Origin: Enterobacter chuandaensis
GTDB taxonomy: Bacteria; Pseudomonadota; Gammaproteobacteria; Enterobacterales; Enterobacteriaceae
DNA: 55,984 nt
Assembly: GCF_003594915.1 (NCBI RefSeq)
Contig: NZ_QZCS01000021.1
Span: 1-55,984 of the forward strand
Direction: 5' to 3'
Positions 36,257 through 45,383 of this stretch are shown piece after piece. A program made the position numbers and the translations under genes. The number at the start of each line of letters is the position of its first letter. The stretch's first letter is position 1. The notes under the pieces are model-generated. The model had not been told where the DNA came from, did no database searches, and saw nothing but the letters and a program-made list of their open reading frames with translations.

Positions 36257-37633
36257 TTACATCTCGCGTCCGTTGGTATGGATAACCTGTTTTAACCACG
36301 CGTAGCTTTTCTTCGGCACACGCTTCAGGTCTTTCAGGTCGTGGTTTTCCCGGTTGACGTACACCACGCCGTAGCGCTTACGCATGTCGCCCTGGGAGCT
36401 GAGAATGTCGATTAACCCCCAGCCGAGGTAGCCGATCACCTCTGCCCCGTCCTCGAACATCGCGTCCTTCATGGCGTTGATATGTGCCCGGTGGTAGTCG
36501 ATGCGGTAGATGTCGTCGATTGGATTTACGCCGTCCCAGGACTCAATCACCCCAATACCGTTTTCAATCGGGAAGACCGGCATCCGCCAGTCGTTGGCGT
36601 AGCGGGTGATGATGGTGCGAAAGCCCAGCGGATCGATCTGCCAGTTCCACTCGGTGGCTTTCAGGTACGGGTTGTTTTTCTCGCCGTGCAGCAGGTAATA
36701 GTTCACCGGCGTGCCTTCCGGGATCGCATCGCTGTCCAGCGTTTTGCTGGCGTAATAGCTGAAGGCCATAAAGTCGTTTTTAGTGCGCGCCAGCAGCGCT
36801 AAATCCTCGGCGCGATAGATATCGCCAAAGCCTTCCTGCTCGACCACCGCCATCACCGCCGGGCTGTAGCCCTGCCCTGCGAAGACGCGCAGCAGGTTCT
36901 GGTTGAGGAACTCGTCATACTGCTGGGCGCAGAAGATATCGCGCGGTTTGCAGGTGGCCGGGTAGATCAGCTGGTGCGCCAGCATGCCGCCCATCAGCTG
37001 TCCCGGTTTGGTCTGGTGCAGGTACTCGGTCAGCGACATGTGCGCCACCATCGCATGGTGCTGCAGCTCGTACAGCTCGCGCAGGGTTTGCTCCCCTTTC
37101 ATGTAGCCTGAAATGCGGAACGCTTCCGGCATATGGAAGATGTTCTGCTCGTTGAAGGTCAGCCAGTACTTCACGCGGTCGCCGAAGCAGTCGATCATCT
37201 TTTTGCCGTAGCGGATAAAGGCGTCCATCACGCGGCGGTCGTTGAAGCCGTTGTGCTCCTGCGCCAGCGCCAGCGGCATGTCGAAGTGGTACAGGCAGAC
37301 CATCGGCTCGATGCCGCGTGCGATCAGATCGTCAATAAAGCGGTCGTAAAACGCGATGCCTTCGTCGTTGAACGCGCCGTCGCCCTGCGGACAGACGCGG
37401 CTCCAGGATATCTGGAAGCGGTAGCAGTTCATGCCCAGATCCTGCATCAGGTCGAAATCTTCCCGGTAGCGGTGGTAGGAGTCGGTCGCGACTTTCCAGT
37501 CGGAGATGTTTTCTCCGGCTTCGCGAATGTCGTAGACCGACATCCCCTTCCCACCCTCGTTCCATGCGCCTTCCGTCTGCATGCTGGACACCGAGTTGCC
37601 CCATAAAAAGTTGGCTGGCAGCGAATTGTTCAT
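36257..37633 (-). CDS. 6-phospho-beta-glucosidase (GH1)
   Basis: 458-residue GH1 enzyme. N terminus FLWGNSVSSMQTEGAW is typical; the acid/base glutamate is in YWLTFNEQN and the nucleophile in PIENGIG. The KRYGVVYVNREN segment near the C terminus matches the phosphate-binding loop of phospho-glucosidases. First gene of the operon, hydrolysing the phosphorylated sugar brought in by the EIIC. Original substrate (cellobiose, arbutin or another beta-glucoside) is not decided by sequence. Confidence 0.92.
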   Translation of the reverse strand: MNNSLPANFLWGNSVSSMQTEGAWNEGGKGMSVYDIREAGENISDWKVATDSYHRYREDFDLMQDLGMNCYRFQISWSRVCPQGDGAFNDEGIAFYDRFIDDLIARGIEPMVCLYHFDMPLALAQEHNGFNDRRVMDAFIRYGKKMIDCFGDRVKYWLTFNEQNIFHMPEAFRISGYMKGEQTLRELYELQHHAMVAHMSLTEYLHQTKPGQLMGGMLAHQLIYPATCKPRDIFCAQQYDEFLNQNLLRVFAGQGYSPAVMAVVEQEGFGDIYRAEDLALLARTKNDFMAFSYYASKTLDSDAIPEGTPVNYYLLHGEKNNPYLKATEWNWQIDPLGFRTIITRYANDWRMPVFPIENGIGVIESWDGVNPIDDIYRIDYHRAHINAMKDAMFEDGAEVIGYLGWGLIDILSSQGDMRKRYGVVYVNRENHDLKDLKRVPKKSYAWLKQVIHTNGREM

Positions 37634-37642
37634 GCTCTTTCC

Positions 37643-37684
37643 CTATATGACTAGTCATTTAATATTTAATGACTAGTCATATAG
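37643..37684. promoter_or_regulatory. Twin palindromic operators ATGACTAGTCAT before the beta-glucoside operon
   Basis: Two perfect 12-bp palindromes at 37647-37658 and 37669-37680, 22 bp apart (two helical turns), embedded in a near-perfect 42-bp inverted repeat. They start 14 bases upstream of the phospho-glucosidase ATG. They match the style of GntR/UTRA operators and point to cooperative binding of two dimers. Confidence 0.8.
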
Positions 37685-37745
37685 GCGAAGATGAAATGAG
37701 GATCAAAGAGAAGGATCGTTTTTTGTGAGCAGTGCGGGAAAAAAA

Positions 37746-37773
37746 GCCCCGGCAGGCGAAACGCCGCCGGGGC
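37746..37773 (-). terminator. Terminator of the aldo/keto reductase gene
   Basis: On the minus strand GCCCCGGC pairs with GCCGGGGC across a 12-base loop and is followed by seven T. It lies 8 bases after the stop codon. Confidence 0.85.
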
Positions 37774-37781
37774 AAGGAAGG

Positions 37782-38822
37782 TTATTTTTGCGCAAGCTGA
37801 TTGCGGCGATATTCCCCCTGACGCTCCAGCATCCAGCCCGGATATTCGCGCGGCATTGCACTGACGGCATCCAACTGCTTAAGCTCGTCTTCGCTTAAGC
37901 GGATCCCGGTGGCGGCAATGTTGTCGTCCAGCTGATCGACGCGTTTCGCACCAATAATGACGCTGGTCACCGCTTTCTGGTGCAGCAGCCACGCCAGGGC
38001 GATTTGCGCGACGGAGACGCCCTTGCTCTCGGCAATCGTGCGCATCACGTCCACGCAGTCGAAAGCGCGATCTTTATTCACCGGCGGGAAGTCAAATTCC
38101 AGACGGCGGCTACCGGCCTCGCTCGTCCCGTCGCGGCCATATTTTCCGCTCAGCAGGCCGCCCGCCAGCGGGCTCCAGACCATCAGCCCGACGCCTTCGC
38201 TCTGCATCATCGGCACCAGCTCGCGCTCAAGGTCACGCCCGGCGATGGTGTAATACGCCTGCAGCGACGCGAAACGCGCCAGCCCGAGGCGTTCAGAGAT
38301 ACCGAGCGCTTTGGCAATCTGCCATGCCGCCCAGTTAGAAACGCCGATGTAGCGCACGTGGCCGTGCTGGACCAGGTTATCCAGCGCATAAAGCGTCTCT
38401 TCAATCGGCGTTGCCGGGTCGAAACCGTGCAGCTGATAGAGATCGATATGATCCAGCTGCAGGCGGCGCAGGCTCTCCTTCACGCTGCTGATAATGTGAT
38501 AGCGCGAGCTGCCGCGCGAGTTCACTCCCGCGGTGCCGGTTTCACCGAACACCTTGGTGGCAACCACCACATTTTCGCGCGGGACGTTGAGGTTTTTCAG
38601 CGCCTGCCCGAGAATTGCCTCCGAGCGCCCTTCCGAGTAAACGTCGGCGGTGTCGATAAAGTTGATCCCGGCATCCAGCGCGCGGCCCACCAGCTGCTCG
38701 GCCTCGTTTTGCTGAAGCTGACCAATCTTGCCCCACATGCCGCCTTCACCGCCGAAGGTCATGGTGCCGAGGCAGAGTTCAGAAACAAACAGTCCGGTAT
38801 TGCCCAGTTTTTGATAACGCAT
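37782..38822 (-). CDS. Aldo/keto reductase
   Basis: 346-residue NADPH-type aldo/keto reductase. The catalytic tetrad is visible: D and Y in DTADVYSEGRSE, K in VVVATKVFG and H in LYQLHGFD. The cofactor-binding end is GAKRVDQLDDN. It forms a single transcription unit with its own terminator. Substrate unknown. Similar enzymes act on small aldehydes and sugar derivatives. Confidence 0.9.
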   Translation of the reverse strand: MRYQKLGNTGLFVSELCLGTMTFGGEGGMWGKIGQLQQNEAEQLVGRALDAGINFIDTADVYSEGRSEAILGQALKNLNVPRENVVVATKVFGETGTAGVNSRGSSRYHIISSVKESLRRLQLDHIDLYQLHGFDPATPIEETLYALDNLVQHGHVRYIGVSNWAAWQIAKALGISERLGLARFASLQAYYTIAGRDLERELVPMMQSEGVGLMVWSPLAGGLLSGKYGRDGTSEAGSRRLEFDFPPVNKDRAFDCVDVMRTIAESKGVSVAQIALAWLLHQKAVTSVIIGAKRVDQLDDNIAATGIRLSEDELKQLDAVSAMPREYPGWMLERQGEYRRNQLAQK

Positions 38823-38924
38823 AACGCATTCCTCGCATGTCGATTGGGTGTCTGTTAGTTATACCCGCCCTCCAGCCATCGCGAATGTGGCGTTCCTGTC
38901 CGTTTCTTGCCCAATCCTCTGAAT

Positions 38925-40448
38925 TTATCCGCGCGGGGCGTCGCCAAAGACGCTGTAATCCGGAAGCTGCACCTGCTGATACGGCTCCCAGCCGCCGCCG
39001 AGGGCCTTGTAGAGCGCCACCAGATCGAGCGCGCTCTGGACCTGCGCCTGCGCCCGCTGCTGCTCGGCCTGCGCCAGCTGCCGCTGGGCGTCCAGCACGT
39101 CGATAAAGCTGGCGATCCCCTGACGGTAGCTGTCGCTGGCGAGATCAAAGGCGTTTTGCAGCGCGTCGATGGTTTTCGCGAGGCCCGCTTCACGCTGCTG
39201 GTCGGTGCGATAGCTCACCAGCGCATTTTCCACGTCCCCGAGCGCCGTCAGGACCGTCTGGCGATAGTCCAGCACTGCCGCCCCCTGCTGCGCGCGCGCC
39301 ACCTTGACGCTGGAGACCAGTCGACCGCCCTGGAAGATGGGAATGGAGACCTGCGGACCGAAGCTGTAAAAGTGGCTGCTCCAGTCGGTCAGCCAGTTGG
39401 TTTCGCTGTTGCGCAGGCCAAACTGACCCGAGAGGGTAAAGCTCGGGAACAGTTCCGCCACCGAGACGCCGATTTGCGCCGTGGCGGCATGAAGGTTCGC
39501 CTCCGCTTCGCGCACGTCCGGGCGACGGCGCGCCAGCGTGGACGGAATGCCGGTCTGCACGATATCCGGCAGTGCGGGCATTGGCTGCACAGACTGAAGT
39601 TCGCCATCCAGCGCACCCGGCGGCTTGCCGAGCAATATAGCCAGGCCGTTCATCGCCTGTCGTTCCTGCGCCTGATACTGCGGCAGCTGCGCTTCAAGAT
39701 TGCCCAGCTGCGCCCGGGCGTTTTCCACGTCCATCTGCGGTGACAGCCCGCCGCGCTGGCGGCTTTCGGTGAGATCCAGCGTCTGCTGGGCGCTTTTAAT
39801 CTGGGTGTTCAGAGTGGCGATAATGCTCTGCGCCCCGCGCAGCTGGAGCCACGCGCGCGCCACTTCTGCTTCCAGCGACACCAGCGCGTCGTTGCGCTGC
39901 TCGATGGCCGCTTTCTGCTGCGCCTCGGCGGCTTCCACCTGACGGCGCACCTTGCCCCAGAGGTCGATTTCCCACCGGGCGTCGAAGCTGCCCTGATAAA
40001 GGTTAATTGGCTGCGTCAGCGGGCCTAGCGCGCCCCGCAGTTCAGGATCGACATTATCCAGCTGGTCATACACACCGTGGGATTTCAGCTCCCCTTCCAG
40101 CCCGAGCTGCTGGCGCGTCGCCTGCAGATTGCCGTTCACCGACGGGAAAAACGCCCCGCCCGCCTGGTTAATCTGCTCACGCGCTCCTGCGATGCGCAGC
40201 ACCGTTTGCTGCAGCGTCAGGTTCCCGGCGATGGCGCGCTCGACCAGGCTGTCGAGCTGCGGCGAACCAAAGGTCTTCCACCAGCGCGGGTTGGTCGCGG
40301 CGGAGGTGGTTTGCGATTTCACCGCGCTGTCGCCCTTATCGTTCCAGTGCGTAACGACGGGCGGCGCGGGCTGCTGATAGTCCGGCCCAACGGCGCAGCC
40401 CACCAGCAGCATCATAATCATCAGGGGGTGTAAACGTCTGTGTATCAT
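38925..40448 (-). CDS. Outer-membrane efflux lipoprotein (NodT/OprM-type factor)
   Basis: 507 residues with a lipoprotein signal (LLVGC18) and the duplicated TolC-like helical repeats, for example GVDPRARRP-like segments IPSTLARRRPDVREAEANLHAATAQIG. It forms the outer-membrane channel of a tripartite pump with the two upstream genes. It overlaps the transporter stop by one base (TGATG), so it is translationally coupled. Confidence 0.9.
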   Translation of the reverse strand: MIHRRLHPLMIMMLLVGCAVGPDYQQPAPPVVTHWNDKGDSAVKSQTTSAATNPRWWKTFGSPQLDSLVERAIAGNLTLQQTVLRIAGAREQINQAGGAFFPSVNGNLQATRQQLGLEGELKSHGVYDQLDNVDPELRGALGPLTQPINLYQGSFDARWEIDLWGKVRRQVEAAEAQQKAAIEQRNDALVSLEAEVARAWLQLRGAQSIIATLNTQIKSAQQTLDLTESRQRGGLSPQMDVENARAQLGNLEAQLPQYQAQERQAMNGLAILLGKPPGALDGELQSVQPMPALPDIVQTGIPSTLARRRPDVREAEANLHAATAQIGVSVAELFPSFTLSGQFGLRNSETNWLTDWSSHFYSFGPQVSIPIFQGGRLVSSVKVARAQQGAAVLDYRQTVLTALGDVENALVSYRTDQQREAGLAKTIDALQNAFDLASDSYRQGIASFIDVLDAQRQLAQAEQQRAQAQVQSALDLVALYKALGGGWEPYQQVQLPDYSVFGDAPRG

Positions 40449-42019
40449 CAGTGTGCTCCTGCACTCCCCTCGCTCTTAACCGGCGAGAGCAACAAACAAA
40501 ACGGAATCAGTAATAAGGCCACCGCGCTCAGAATGGTGAAGACGTCGATGTAGGCCAGAAAGCGCGACTGCTCGATCATGGTCTGGTACATCCGTCCGGT
40601 GGCAATCCCGGTCGGGTCACCCACCTGGGTGGTGAAGTTTTGGATCGCCTGAGCGCTTTCGCGTATCGCCTGCTGGAACTGCTCGTTAAACGGCGAGGCG
40701 TGGTACGCCAGATGGGCGCTGTGCGCCTGCGAGCGCTCGGTAATGGCGGCCGTCGAGAGCGAAATCCCAATTGAGCCCGCCACGTTGCGGAACATGGTAA
40801 ACAGCGCCGCCGCGTCGGCGTTGAGCCGCCTCGGTATCGAGATAAAGGCGATGGTAGTCAGCGGCACAAACAGGAACCCCAGACCAATCGACTGGGCGCT
40901 GCGGAACAGCACCAGCGTTTCGAAGTCTATATCCGGCGTCAGCGTGCGCGACCAGAAGAACGACACCGCCAGGCAGGTAAAGCCAAAGGCGATGATCCAG
41001 CGCGTCTGCACCACCGGCATCAGCTTCAGCACCAGCGGGATGGTCAGCACAATCAGCACCGCGCCGGGCGACAGCACCAGCCCGGACCAGGTGGCGGTAT
41101 AGCCCAAATCCTGCTGCGCCAGCTGCGGAATCACCACCGAGCTGCCGTAGAGGATCATCGCCATCCCCGCCATCAGCAGGCTGGAGATGGCGAAGTTGCG
41201 GTCTTTCATGCAGTGCAGATCCACCACCGGCTTTCTGGCATACACCAGCCAGTAGATTGCGCCGATAATGCCGATAAGCGTCAGCACCCCGAAGGTGCGG
41301 ATAAAGTTCGAGTAGAACCAGTCTTCATCTTCCCCCCGGTCGAGCATCACCTGCAAACAACCGAGCCCTAAGGCGATCAGGCCGATCCCGGTCCAGTCGA
41401 TCGTCAGCTTCTCTTTTGATTTGCTCTCCCAGGGCGGATCTTCCAGCAGCTGGTAGATCGCCAGCACCGTGACAATCCCCACCGGGATGTTGATAAAGAA
41501 CACCCAGCGCCAGGAGTAGTTGTCGGTGATCCAACCGCCCAGCGTCGGGCCGAGGACCGGCGCAACGATAATCGCAATGGAGGAAAGCCCAAACGCTTTG
41601 CCCCTGTCTTCAGGCTTGAAGTAGTCGAGCAGCACCGACTGCTGCGTGGGCTGCAGCCCGCCGCCAAAGAAGCCCTGCAACACGCGGAACAGGATGATCT
41701 GCCACAGTTCGGTGGCAATCCCGCACAGGAACGAGCAGACGGTAAACATCACGATGCAGATCAGAAAGAACTGCTTGCGGCCAAACACCCGGCTCAAAAA
41801 CGCCGAGATGGGCAGTACAATGCCGTTCGCCACCAGATAGCTGGTTAACACCCAGGTGGATTCGTCATAGCTGGACGAGAGTGACCCCGCCACGTGCGGC
41901 AGCGCCACGTTGACGATGGTGGTGTCCAGAATTTCCATAAACACCGCCAGGGTGACGACAATCGCCACCGCCCACGGGTTACTGGCGGGCTTCCAGTTAT
42001 CGTGGCTGTGATCCGTCAT
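40448..42019 (-). CDS. DHA2 (EmrB/QacA)-type multidrug MFS transporter
   Basis: 523 residues with fourteen predicted helices. The DHA2 signature is in LDTTIVNVALPHVAGSL near residue 32, motif A region around SRVFGRKQFF and motif C GPTLGGWITDN. It pumps drugs by proton exchange and hands them to the adaptor and outer-membrane factor. Overlaps the adaptor gene by 4 bases. Confidence 0.92.
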   Translation of the reverse strand: MTDHSHDNWKPASNPWAVAIVVTLAVFMEILDTTIVNVALPHVAGSLSSSYDESTWVLTSYLVANGIVLPISAFLSRVFGRKQFFLICIVMFTVCSFLCGIATELWQIILFRVLQGFFGGGLQPTQQSVLLDYFKPEDRGKAFGLSSIAIIVAPVLGPTLGGWITDNYSWRWVFFINIPVGIVTVLAIYQLLEDPPWESKSKEKLTIDWTGIGLIALGLGCLQVMLDRGEDEDWFYSNFIRTFGVLTLIGIIGAIYWLVYARKPVVDLHCMKDRNFAISSLLMAGMAMILYGSSVVIPQLAQQDLGYTATWSGLVLSPGAVLIVLTIPLVLKLMPVVQTRWIIAFGFTCLAVSFFWSRTLTPDIDFETLVLFRSAQSIGLGFLFVPLTTIAFISIPRRLNADAAALFTMFRNVAGSIGISLSTAAITERSQAHSAHLAYHASPFNEQFQQAIRESAQAIQNFTTQVGDPTGIATGRMYQTMIEQSRFLAYIDVFTILSAVALLLIPFCLLLSPVKSEGSAGAH

Positions 42020-43110
42020 TCCACTGTCACCTTCGGTGCAACCGACAGCCCCAGCGGCAGCGGTTTATTCTGATCGAGTCCCTTATCAATCACGATTTTC
42101 ACCGGCACGCGCTGCACAATTTTGACGAAGTTACCGGTGGCATTTTCTGCCGGGAAGGCGGAGAAGCGCGAGCCGCTGCCCTGCTGGATGCTGTCGACGT
42201 GGCCCTCAAGCTCCATATCCGGCCACGCATCCACGGAGACGGTAACCTTATCGCCGGGCTTCATGCGCTCGAGCTGGGACTCTTTAAAGTTCGCCACTAT
42301 CCACACGTTCGGGGAAACCAGCGAGAACAGGGCCGTGCCCGCCTGCACCAGCGTGCCGGGCTGCACGTTGCGTTTGGTGACAAAGCCGTCGAACGGGGCG
42401 CGGACTTCGGTGTATGAGAGGTTCAGGTTCGCAGTTTCCAGCTGCGCTTTAGCCTGGTCGACCTGACGCTCGCGGGCTTCGACGTTGGTCTCCTGCTGGC
42501 GGATTTGCAGCTGTACCTGCTCCGCCACTTCCAGCTGCGCCTGCGCGCTGGCAAGGCCAGCCTGGGCGCTGCGCAGCTGAGCGTTCGCGGAATCAATACT
42601 TTGCTGGGTGGTCGCCCGCGGGTCGACGCCGCGCTGGCGACGGTACTCCGCCTGGGCGTTCGCCAGATCGGCCTGCGCTTTCAGCACCTGCGCTTTGGCT
42701 TCGTCACGCTGGGCGGGATATTGCACCTTCGAGAGCGCCAGCTGCGCCTGGGCCTGATGCAGCTGCGCGATAGCCAGCCCAAGCTGAGCCTGAGCCTGAT
42801 CGCGCTGGGCGGTGGTATCGCGCGGATCGATGACCACCAGCAGATCGCCCTTTTTCACGCGCTGGTTATCGCGCACCCGCAGCTCGGTAACGTAGCCCGC
42901 CGTTTTGGGGGCAATCGTCACCACGTCGCCGTCGGTAAAGGCGTCGTCAGTCGTCTCTTCGTTACGGGTTAAAAACCACCAGACCAGCGCCACGACGACC
43001 ATTACCACCACGACAATGCCGAGGATAATTAACGGTTTTTTGCCCGGGCGCTTACGCTCATTATTGTTTTTGTCCTGCTCGTCAGCAGGTGGGTTTTGAT
43101 CTTCAGCCAT
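42016..43110 (-). CDS. HlyD/EmrA-type membrane fusion protein
   Basis: 364 residues: cytoplasmic charged tail, one membrane helix near residues 28-48, then biotinyl-lipoyl halves, a long coiled-coil hairpin rich in Q and A (about 100-215), and a beta-barrel domain ending in VAPKVTVE. TTDDAFTDGDVVTIAPKTAGYV is the standard EmrA start of the periplasmic part. First gene of the efflux operon. No regulator gene is attached. Confidence 0.92.
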   Translation of the reverse strand: MAEDQNPPADEQDKNNNERKRPGKKPLIILGIVVVVMVVVALVWWFLTRNEETTDDAFTDGDVVTIAPKTAGYVTELRVRDNQRVKKGDLLVVIDPRDTTAQRDQAQAQLGLAIAQLHQAQAQLALSKVQYPAQRDEAKAQVLKAQADLANAQAEYRRQRGVDPRATTQQSIDSANAQLRSAQAGLASAQAQLEVAEQVQLQIRQQETNVEARERQVDQAKAQLETANLNLSYTEVRAPFDGFVTKRNVQPGTLVQAGTALFSLVSPNVWIVANFKESQLERMKPGDKVTVSVDAWPDMELEGHVDSIQQGSGSRFSAFPAENATGNFVKIVQRVPVKIVIDKGLDQNKPLPLGLSVAPKVTVE

Positions 43111-43130
43111 AGTTCAGCAACGGTCCTGTC

Positions 43131-43160
43131 AGTGAGCGGCATCACACTATGCCGTTCACT
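43131..43160. promoter_or_regulatory. 12-bp inverted repeat upstream of the efflux operon
   Basis: AGTGAGCGGCAT and ATGCCGTTCACT flank CACACT, with one mismatch between the arms. It lies 21 bases before the adaptor start and 51 bases from the ybiR stop, so it may be a repressor operator for the efflux genes or a transcript end for ybiR's neighbour. Confidence 0.5.
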
Positions 43161-43211
43161 AAAGCTAGGACGTTGCTATACGTTTGCCAGGAAAAACTGA
43201 CAAATTGCGCA

Positions 43212-44321
43212 CTATATGAGAAGGAATAGTCCGAAACCGATCGCCGCTGCCCAGAACAGCATCGGAATTGACCAGAGATGAAAGCGCCACCAGATGCGAC
43301 GGTCGTTGGCCATACGCAGGGCGATCAGGTTTGCCAGCGAGCCGGGCAGCAGCCCAAACCCGCCGATGTTCACCGCCCAGGCCAGAAGGGTGTCCGGTGG
43401 AACGTAGTTAAGCAGCAGAATGGTGGAAGGCACGTTGCTGATAAACTGAGACAGGCCAATCGCCGTCAGCCACAGTCCCGGCTGCGACAGCGTGCTGACG
43501 CTGTGCAGAACGTTTTGCAGCACCGGAAGCTGAATCAGGAGATGCACATCAATAAACATCGCCATAAAGACCAGCAGCAGCGTCCAGTCCACGCTCACCA
43601 GCACGCGCCGCGCCAGCACGACAAAGCCCGCGGCAACGAGCAGCACGCCCGCCAGTTCATACTTCAGCTCCAGCGCGAACAGAAAGACGATGTATAACCC
43701 GAGGCAGCTCCAGACCAGCCGCGGCTGCCACTGCGGGCCCGTGGTCCCGCTATGGTATTGCAGCTTTTTATCCGGGAACGCGAACCAGCAGACCGCCAGC
43801 AGGGACAGCATCATCACCAGCGCCAGAGGCGCCATCTGCCAGGTAAAGGCGGCGAACGACAGGCCGGAACGTCCCCAGAGAAGAATATTTTGCGGGTTAC
43901 CGATGGGCGTCAACAGTGAGCCGGCGTTAACCGCGAGCGCTTCAAAGATAATCAGACGGCTGACCGGGATCTCGCAAAGCTTACGCAGGGTGAGCGTGAG
44001 GGGCACAATGATAAACAGCGCCACATCATTGGTCAGAAACGTCGACAGCACCGCGGCGGAGAACACCATAAACAGGGCCAGCCTGCGCTCGGTGGCAAAA
44101 CGGCGCACCATTTTACGCCCCAGCACGTCAAAATAGCCGCTCAGCTCGACACCTTTGGTGAGCATCATCAGGCCGCTCAGGGTAATGATAGTGCGCCAGT
44201 CAATGGCTGCGGGCCAGGCGTGGGGGGCAAATGGCACAAAGAGGCTTAACCCTGCGCCAGTGATTAATAAAAGATGGAAGAAACGATCGCGTGACAGGGC
44301 CTGCAGTCCAGGGATTTTCAT
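43212..44321 (-). CDS. ybiR: Inner-membrane transporter YbiR (ArsB/NhaD-like, function unknown)
   Basis: 369 residues with about eleven helices and the ion-transporter family pattern [15 protein letters not shown] and [15 protein letters not shown]. It matches E. coli YbiR closely. It overlaps the mntR stop by 4 bases (ATGA), so it is coupled to the manganese regulator, but no transport substrate has been shown. Confidence 0.9.
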   Translation of the reverse strand: MKIPGLQALSRDRFFHLLLITGAGLSLFVPFAPHAWPAAIDWRTIITLSGLMMLTKGVELSGYFDVLGRKMVRRFATERRLALFMVFSAAVLSTFLTNDVALFIIVPLTLTLRKLCEIPVSRLIIFEALAVNAGSLLTPIGNPQNILLWGRSGLSFAAFTWQMAPLALVMMLSLLAVCWFAFPDKKLQYHSGTTGPQWQPRLVWSCLGLYIVFLFALELKYELAGVLLVAAGFVVLARRVLVSVDWTLLLVFMAMFIDVHLLIQLPVLQNVLHSVSTLSQPGLWLTAIGLSQFISNVPSTILLLNYVPPDTLLAWAVNIGGFGLLPGSLANLIALRMANDRRIWWRFHLWSIPMLFWAAAIGFGLFLLI

Positions 44322-44791
44322 TCAGCGGAGGGACCATATTTAAGGGTAAACTCGCGAAACTTCACCAGCGTCTCTTCGCTCACGTGGTGCTCCATTCCTT
44401 CCGCATCCCGGCGGGCAATCTCCGGGCTGACGCCCAGCACCAGCAGAAAGTTCTCGACAAGCTGGTGGCGCTCGCGGCTCTCCTGCGCAAGCTTCTCCCC
44501 TTCCGGCGTCAGAAATACGCCGCGCCAGGGGATCATTTCGATCAGGCCTACCGAGGCCAGACGTTTTAACATTTTCGCGACAGTCGGTTGCGAAACGCCC
44601 AGTCTGGCGGCCATATCGACCTGACGCGCTTCCCCAACCTCGCGAATCAAATCGGAAATCAGCTCAACATAATCATCAATCAGTTCACGTCGGTGTGCTT
44701 CACGAACCTGGCGAAAACCTTCGACATGTTCTTCAACGTTCACCAGTTGCGTCGTTTTCCTCATTGTTGGCTTACCTGCACGACGGTTCAT
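44318..44791 (-). CDS. mntR: Manganese-responsive regulator MntR
   Basis: 157 residues of the DtxR family. It has an N-terminal winged helix ([20 protein letters not shown]) and the metal-binding and dimer region with [33 protein letters not shown]. Almost identical to E. coli MntR. It is divergent from mntS, which it represses when manganese is high. Confidence 0.95.
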   Translation of the reverse strand: MNRRAGKPTMRKTTQLVNVEEHVEGFRQVREAHRRELIDDYVELISDLIREVGEARQVDMAARLGVSQPTVAKMLKRLASVGLIEMIPWRGVFLTPEGEKLAQESRERHQLVENFLLVLGVSPEIARRDAEGMEHHVSEETLVKFREFTLKYGPSAE

Positions 44792-44882
44792 TGTACTTCC
44801 TCAGTGGGGGTGACGCTTCCAGCGCCCGGTATCGAGAGCGCACATTGTAAACCATAGCTCTGCAAGCACAAAAAATTAACGA

Positions 44883-44918
44883 AATAGCCATAGCTATACA
44901 ATATAGCCTGTGCTATAT
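44883..44918. promoter_or_regulatory. Two MntR boxes upstream of mntS
   Basis: AATAGCCATAGCTAT (44883-44897) and AATATAGCCTGTGCTATAT (44900-44918) resemble the MntR consensus AACATAGC-N4-GCTATGTT. They lie between mntR and mntS. Confidence 0.7.
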
Positions 44919-44975
44919 CTGTATGTAATGCAGTCACCCTTCACGGATCGAAGGGATCAAACATCAGGAGGTCTT

Positions 44976-45104
44976 ATGAACGAATTCAAGAGGTGTATGA
45001 CCGTGTTTACCCACTCTCCTTTTAAAGTGCGCTTAATGCTGTTGAACATGCTGTGCGATATGTTTAACAACAAACCGCATCAGGACGACAAACCTTCCCA
45101 CTAA
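44976..45104 (+). CDS. mntS: Small manganese-homeostasis protein MntS
   Basis: A 42-residue protein (MNEFKRCMTVFTHSPFKVR...) that matches E. coli MntS nearly throughout. MntS is made when manganese is low and helps keep manganese in the cell. ATG 44976 has an AGGAGG site 5 bases upstream; the longer frame from 44910 is not used. In E. coli this locus also gives the RybA transcript. Confidence 0.93.
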   Translation: MNEFKRCMTVFTHSPFKVRLMLLNMLCDMFNNKPHQDDKPSH

Positions 45105-45383
45105 GCGGCGTTGCGGTACGCCGCTTCATTTTTCCGTCACACTTCCGCTGTACACTGGCTTTCTGCCGCGCTATTCCCGATCTTTTTTACGGATTTGCAG
45201 CCCCCTTCGCAAAACATCTGCTTAGCAACTGTTGACCTTATTACTCGCTCGCTCTATCTTCTTGCAGCCCTGCACAAATTGCGGCTCGCTGAAGCGGACC
45301 CTCATTCCCTCTCCACGCACTGTCAGGCAGGTTTTGACCCTTGGCGCCAGGGTGAGCACATGGCGTTTTCATGATAGTGATCT
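45105..45383. other. Intergenic region between mntS and opgE
   Basis: No gene is convincing. An open frame at 45111-45374 has no family look and no strong ribosome binding site, and I treat it as chance. Confidence 0.5.

Noticed and set aside
45111..45374. 87-codon frame between mntS and opgE
   Set aside because: No family resemblance, no good start signal, and this gap is non-coding in relatives as far as I recall.
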